A DNA stretch of 8,561 bases, from positions 1 through 8,561 of the forward strand of contig JAEXZK010000026.1 in assembly GCA_023451415.1 (NCBI GenBank), in the 5' to 3' direction. The first letter of the stretch is position 1. The number at the start of each line of letters is the position of its first letter. Of this stretch, positions 5,191-8,561 are shown piece after piece. The stretch is from Bacillota bacterium (GTDB lineage Bacteria; Bacillota; Clostridia; Oscillospirales; Ruminococcaceae). The translations under genes and the position numbers were made by a program. The notes under the pieces were generated by a model, which did no database searches, was not told where the DNA came from, and saw only the letters and a list, made by a program, of their open reading frames with translations.

Positions 5191-5973
5191 ATGACGAAAC
5201 GACGCCTGCTTTTGTGCCTGGCCGTGATACTGGCCATGGTCTTGGTTTGCTGCGGCGCTGGCGCCATCTTCTTCTCCTCTTCCACCTCCCGGGGGCGGGG
5301 CTACACCCTGCTGGTGCGCCGGCCCGTGCCCCGTATGGCTGCCAAGGGGGAGCTTTCCCGCTTCTCTGGTTTATCTGTGCCTCAGCTTCTACCAGCGCCG
5401 GAACCTGAGCCGGAGCCCGCCCCCCCGGCCTCCTCACATCCCGAACCGCCGCCGGCCGCTGCCGCCAAGACCCCCGTCCAGGAGGCCCCCGGCGTGGACC
5501 TGCCTTATCCCGGCGTCATCACCGAGGCTCCTATCCCCCCGGGCTGTTACAGCCCCAGCGGCATTGAGGAGCAGGTAATGGCTTTGATCAACGAGGAACG
5601 GGAGCGCCTGGGCATTTCCCCCCTTAAGCTGGACGGAAACCTTGCTGTGGCCGCCCATGTCCGTGCCGCCGAGCTCTATACCTGTGATTATTTTGCTCAT
5701 CAGCGGCCCAACGGCGACCCCTGGAACACCGTCCTGGACAGTCAGGTGGTTGTGGAGTACTCCAACGCCGCCGAAAATCTGGCTTGGTCCAATCAACCGG
5801 TGGGAGGGGATGTGGAGGCCCAGAGGTGGTTTGATCTGTGGAAAAACAGCCCCAGCCACTATGCCGCCATGACCGATCCCATCTATTCCCATTTCGGCCT
5901 GGCTATCCTCAGCTGCCCCCGGTCCAGCGTGGAGGAGCAGTCCTTTGCCGTCACCCTTTTCTGCTCCTACTGA
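5191..5973 (+). CDS. Membrane-anchored CAP (SCP/YkwD-like) domain protein
   Basis: The 260-residue protein starts with MTKRR and a hydrophobic segment (about 6-29), giving an uncleaved anchor or signal peptide. No good lipobox is present. A Pro/Glu/Ala-rich linker (about 65-118) leads to a CAP domain at about 125-258, outside the membrane. Recognisable CAP features are the HVRAAEL helix (His156), FAHQRPNGDPW (His170), AENLAW (Glu195), SPSHYAAM (His223) and SHFGLA. These keep the His/Glu cavity residues of the superfamily. Bacterial YkwD-like CAP proteins have no settled biochemical role. ATG 5191 has a purine-rich AAGGA about 12 nt upstream. The ATG at 5170 would add seven residues, has no ribosome binding site and would place the positive charges inside the N-terminus less typically. 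The gene is followed after 48 nt by the DUF2500 gene. Confidence 0.88.
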   Translation: MTKRRLLLCLAVILAMVLVCCGAGAIFFSSSTSRGRGYTLLVRRPVPRMAAKGELSRFSGLSVPQLLPAPEPEPEPAPPASSHPEPPPAAAAKTPVQEAPGVDLPYPGVITEAPIPPGCYSPSGIEEQVMALINEERERLGISPLKLDGNLAVAAHVRAAELYTCDYFAHQRPNGDPWNTVLDSQVVVEYSNAAENLAWSNQPVGGDVEAQRWFDLWKNSPSHYAAMTDPIYSHFGLAILSCPRSSVEEQSFAVTLFCSY

Positions 5974-6021
5974 GCTCAGATTTTTTCTCTGTGCCCGATA
6001 CTGTTTACAGGAGGGTCATCC

Positions 6022-6396
6022 ATGGGCTTTGATTTCATGTTTCATATTTTCCCCATCTTCTTTTTTGTCATTTTTACTCTGGTGCTGGTCATGTTTGTGG
6101 TCACTGCCATCCGGGGCCTGGGCCAGTGGAGCAAAAATAACCGCTCCCCCGTCCTCACGGTGGAGGCCGTCGTGGTGGCCAAGCGTGCCGACGTGAGCCG
6201 TCACATCCACTCCGCCGGCCCCGAGGCCGCCCCGGTGCACAGCTCCCACACCACCTATTACGCAACCTTCCAGGTGGAAAGCGGGGACCGGATGGAGCTG
6301 TGCCTTCCGGCGGCTGAGTATGGGCTGTTGGCCGAAGGAGACCGGGGCAGGCTCACCTTCCAGGGCACCCGGTACCAAGGCTTCTCCCGTCTGTGA
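6022..6396 (+). CDS. DUF2500 family membrane protein
   Basis: This 124-residue protein has one N-terminal membrane segment (about 6-30), followed by a soluble beta-rich domain. The block SPVLTVEAVVVAKR (42-55), the HTTYYATFQVESGDRMEL stretch (76-93) and EGDRGRLTFQGTRYQGF (105-121) match what I know of DUF2500 (E. coli YhhM-like). Length is usual for the family. Its function is unknown. The ATG at 6022 has AGGAGG at 6009-6014 with a 7-nt spacer. A second ATG at 6037 would shorten the protein by five residues. No terminator separates it from the CAP gene or from the DUF805 gene 64 nt downstream, so one transcript is likely. Confidence 0.85.
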   Translation: MGFDFMFHIFPIFFFVIFTLVLVMFVVTAIRGLGQWSKNNRSPVLTVEAVVVAKRADVSRHIHSAGPEAAPVHSSHTTYYATFQVESGDRMELCLPAAEYGLLAEGDRGRLTFQGTRYQGFSRL

Positions 6397-6408
6397 CAGC
6401 AACGATCC

Positions 6409-6423
6409 CGCGGCTCTGCCGCG
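6409..6423 (+). other. Short GC hairpin between DUF2500 and DUF805 genes
   Basis: CGCGGC (6409-6414) and GCCGCG (6418-6423) form a 6-bp stem with a TCT loop. No T-run follows. It may stabilise or process the polycistronic mRNA rather than end it. Confidence 0.4.
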
Positions 6424-6460
6424 ATGTCATATACATAATTGGTAGAAATGAGGTAGTGTA

Positions 6461-6940
6461 ATGCAAATCGTAGACTATTATCTGTCCGCCTGGAAGAACG
6501 CCTTCGTTTACAGCGGCCGTGCCCGCCGGTCCGAGTACTGGTACTTTGTCCTGGGCAACTTTATCGTGGCCCTCATCCTGAGCATCCTGGCCGGGGTCCT
6601 GGATGTCCTTTCCTTCCTCTCGGGGCTTTATTCCTTCGCTGTGATCTTCCCCACCATCGCTCTTTCCGTCCGTCGTCTCCATGATATCAGCAAGAGCGGC
6701 TGGTTCTACCTCTTTATCCTCATCCCCCTGGTGGGCTGGATTTTCATCCTGGTCTGGGCCTGCACCGACAGCACCCCCGGCCCCAACCAGTATGGCCCCA
6801 ACCCCAAGGGCTATGACCCTGCCTACGGCCAGGGCTACCAACAGCCTCCTTACCAGGGTCAGGGCTACCAACAGCCTCCCTATCAGGCCCCGTCTGAGAA
6901 CAAGGGCGACGATCCCTATAAGGGCAGCCCCGAGCTCTAA
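6461..6940 (+). CDS. DUF805 family membrane protein with Gln/Tyr/Pro-rich tail
   Basis: The 159-residue protein matches DUF805 (E. coli YhaH-like), an inner-membrane family of unknown function. The N-terminal block FVYSGRARRSEYW (15-27), the LSVRRLHDISKSGW block (68-81) and the PGPNQYGPNPKG block (106-117) are the recognisable family features. Membrane segments lie at about 28-48, 54-70 and 82-101. After residue 118 comes a low-complexity tail with two exact copies of GQGYQQPPYQ (123-142) and a charged end. The tail is probably cytoplasmic or surface-exposed and disordered. The start at 6461 has GAGG at 6450-6453 with a 7-nt spacer. It is the last gene before the terminator at 6975-7016. Confidence 0.88.
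   Translation: MQIVDYYLSAWKNAFVYSGRARRSEYWYFVLGNFIVALILSILAGVLDVLSFLSGLYSFAVIFPTIALSVRRLHDISKSGWFYLFILIPLVGWIFILVWACTDSTPGPNQYGPNPKGYDPAYGQGYQQPPYQGQGYQQPPYQAPSENKGDDPYKGSPEL
6828..6887 (+). repeat. 30-bp tandem duplication in DUF805 tail
   Basis: Two adjacent 30-nt units (6828-6857 and 6858-6887) differ at only a few third-codon or edge positions and encode GQGYQQPPYQ twice. The in-frame unit length and synonymous changes suggest a duplication kept for its protein product; the copy number may vary among strains. Confidence 0.8.
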
Positions 6941-6974
6941 GGGCCCGTCCCGGCAAAGCGTACAAATGCCAGAG

Positions 6975-7016
6975 CCGCTGTTTCCGCCCCAAGGACGGGA
7001 ACAGCGGTTTTATTTT
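6975..7016 (+). terminator. Strong intrinsic terminator after DUF805 gene
   Basis: The arms 6975-6986 and 6996-7007 form a 12-bp stem with one G-U pair (core CCGCTGTT/AACAGCGG) and a 9-nt loop. They are followed directly by TTTTATTTT (7008-7016). It separates the CAP-DUF2500-DUF805 genes from guaB. Confidence 0.9.
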
Positions 7017-7038
7017 GCGTTTTTTCTTGCCAAGCCCC

Positions 7039-7067
7039 TTGACAATCTGGTATGATTAGAGTATCAT
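7039..7067 (+). promoter_or_regulatory. Sigma-A promoter of guaB
   Basis: TTGACA (7039-7044), a 17-nt spacer and TATCAT (7062-7067) are close to consensus. Transcription should begin near 7074, giving a leader of under 30 nt. That leader is too short for a purine riboswitch, so guanine control would have to act through a protein or the start nucleotide. Confidence 0.78.
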
Positions 7068-7101
7068 AATTCGCAATAACTTCAAGGAGGAAACGTGTCA
7101 A

Positions 7102-8561
7102 ATGGCCTTTTATTTTGATGAACCGTGTCATACTTTTGGGGAGTATTTGCTGGTTCCCGGCTATTCGTCGGCGGAGTGCGTACCTGCCAACGTCAGCCTC
7201 AGGACCCCTGTGGTCAAGTACCGCAAAGGAGAGGAGGATTGCCCCCTGTCCATGAACATTCCCCTGGTGTCGGCCATCATGCAGTCCGTGTCCGGCGAAA
7301 AAATGGCCATTGCCCTTGCCAAGGAGGGCGGCATCTCCTTTATCTACGGCTCCCAGTCCATCCAGGACGAGGCCGCTATGGTCGCCCGGGTCAAAAGCTA
7401 TAAGGCTGGCCTGGTGACCAGCGACTCCAACCTCTCCCCCGATATGACCCTGGCCGATGTCCTGGCCCTTAAAGCCAAAACCGGCCACTCCACTATGCCT
7501 GTCACCTCCCACGGCACTCCCACCGGCAAGCTGGTGGGCATTGTCACCAGCCGGGACTACCGCGTCAGCCGGATGGACCCCGCCACCCAGGTCTCCCAGT
7601 TCATGACCCCTTTTGCGGAAATGATCTATGCCCCCGATGACACCACCCTCAAAAAGGCCAACGACATCCTCTGGGACAACAAGCTCAACTGCCTACCCCT
7701 GGTGGACAGCCAGCAGCGGCTCAAGTACCTCGTTTTCCGCAAGGACTATGACTCCCACAAGGAGAACTCCCACGAGCTCCTGGACTCCCACAAGCGCTAT
7801 GTGGTTGGCGCCGGCATCAATACCCGGGACTATGAGGAGCGCATCCCCGCCCTCATCGAGGCGGGCGCCGACGTCCTCTGCATCGACTCCTCCGAGGGGT
7901 TCTCCGAATGGCAGAAGCGCACCCTGGCCTGGACCCGTGAGAAGTACGGCGACAGCGTCAAGATCGGCGCGGGCAACGTGGTGGACCGGGAGGGCTTCCT
8001 CTTCCTGGCCGAGGCGGGCGCCGATTTTGTCAAGGTGGGCATCGGCGGCGGCTCCATCTGCATCACACGGGAGCAGAAGGGCATCGGCCGTGGGCAGGCC
8101 ACTGCTCTTATCGAGGTGGCCAAGGCCCGGGATGAGTATTTTGAGCGCACCGGCGTCTATGTCCCTGTCTGCTCCGACGGCGGCATTGTTTACGACTATC
8201 ACATGACCCTGGCCCTGGCCATGGGTGCGGATTTCATCATGCTGGGCCGGTACTTTGCCCGCTTCGACGAGAGCCCCACCAACCGGGTCAACATCGGCGG
8301 CAATTACATGAAGGAGTACTGGGGTGAGGGCTCCAATCGCGCCCGCAACTGGCAGCGGTACGATCTGGGCGGCGATAAAAAGCTTTCCTTCGAGGAAGGC
8401 GTGGATTCCTACGTTCCCTACGCCGGCTCCCTGAAGGACAACGTGGGCCTCTCCCTGAGCAAGGTCCGCTCCACCATGTGCAACTGCGGGGCGCTCTCCA
8501 TCCCCGAACTGCAGCAGAAGGCCAAGATCACCCTGGTTTCCTCCACCAGCATCGTGGAGGG
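7102..8561 (+). CDS. guaB: IMP dehydrogenase (3' end beyond window)
   Basis: This enzyme oxidises IMP to XMP with NAD+, the committed step to guanine nucleotides. The window holds 486 full codons and is open at the right edge; only roughly the last 15-20 residues should be missing. The (beta/alpha)8 barrel is split by two CBS domains (about 105-165 and 168-222). The catalytic Cys320 sits in [18 protein letters not shown]. The NAD/IMP motifs CIDSSEG (260-266), GAGNVVD (289-295) and CSDGGI (357-362) are present. The mobile flap has the Arg-Tyr pair at 419-420 (NWQRYD). The loop after the Cys differs from the common CTTRxVxGxGxPQ form and marks a clade seen in Clostridia and some other groups. 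ATG 7102 has AGGAGG at 7085-7090 with a somewhat long 11-nt spacer; no better in-frame start is present. Confidence 0.97.
   Translation, partial: MAFYFDEPCHTFGEYLLVPGYSSAECVPANVSLRTPVVKYRKGEEDCPLSMNIPLVSAIMQSVSGEKMAIALAKEGGISFIYGSQSIQDEAAMVARVKSYKAGLVTSDSNLSPDMTLADVLALKAKTGHSTMPVTSHGTPTGKLVGIVTSRDYRVSRMDPATQVSQFMTPFAEMIYAPDDTTLKKANDILWDNKLNCLPLVDSQQRLKYLVFRKDYDSHKENSHELLDSHKRYVVGAGINTRDYEERIPALIEAGADVLCIDSSEGFSEWQKRTLAWTREKYGDSVKIGAGNVVDREGFLFLAEAGADFVKVGIGGGSICITREQKGIGRGQATALIEVAKARDEYFERTGVYVPVCSDGGIVYDYHMTLALAMGADFIMLGRYFARFDESPTNRVNIGGNYMKEYWGEGSNRARNWQRYDLGGDKKLSFEEGVDSYVPYAGSLKDNVGLSLSKVRSTMCNCGALSIPELQQKAKITLVSSTSIVE

Noticed and set aside
7068..7101. Purine riboswitch before guaB
   Set aside because: The leader after the predicted transcription start is under 30 nt, far too short for a known purine or guanidine riboswitch.

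Overview
The window reads as chromosomal DNA from a GC-rich, low-complexity-free Gram-positive gut-type bacterium, most likely a member of the Clostridia and probably Oscillospiraceae (Flavonifractor or Lawsonibacter-like). This is an inference from several features. Coding bias is strong toward C or G in the third position. Nearly every gene has an AGGAGG-type ribosome binding site. Promoters are of the sigma-A type (TTGACA/TATAAT) and lie in AT-rich islands. Terminators are stem plus T-tract. A formate-tetrahydrofolate ligase is present, and the IMP dehydrogenase is of the clostridial type. I see no insertion sequence, integrase, CRISPR array or other clear sign of horizontal transfer.

Positions 1-196 hold no supportable gene, only a strong GC hairpin and the fhs leader. 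Positions 197-4187 carry five tightly packed plus-strand housekeeping genes: fhs (one-carbon metabolism), tsaE and tsaB (tRNA t6A37 modification), rpiB (ribose-5-phosphate isomerase) and upp (uracil salvage). Gaps and overlaps are 12 nt, a 29-nt overlap, a 4-nt ATGA overlap and 79 nt, so co-transcription is likely. A good extended -10 promoter inside tsaB may add transcription of rpiB and upp. RpiB and Upp are metabolically linked through ribose-5-phosphate and PRPP.

Positions 4186-4520 form a tRNA unit: a perfect-consensus promoter, a leader hairpin that contains a copy of the tRNA acceptor strand, tRNA-Met(CAT), a long hairpin, tRNA-Glu(TTC) and a canonical terminator. Positions 4521-4713 are GC-rich, structured and noncoding. 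Positions 4740-4901 encode a 53-residue minus-strand protein with a good ribosome binding site. The AT-rich stretch 4902-5190 is a divergent control region with a palindrome, spaced CCGG repeats and an extended -10 promoter.

Positions 5191-6940 encode three apparent envelope proteins on the plus strand: a membrane-anchored CAP/SCP-domain protein, a DUF2500 protein and a DUF805 protein with a Gln/Tyr/Pro-rich tail. They share one upstream promoter and one strong terminator (6975-7016). This trio of uncharacterised families is the best candidate for an undescribed functional unit, though nothing in the sequence proves that they work together. From 7039 a separate promoter drives guaB (IMP dehydrogenase), which runs off the right edge.
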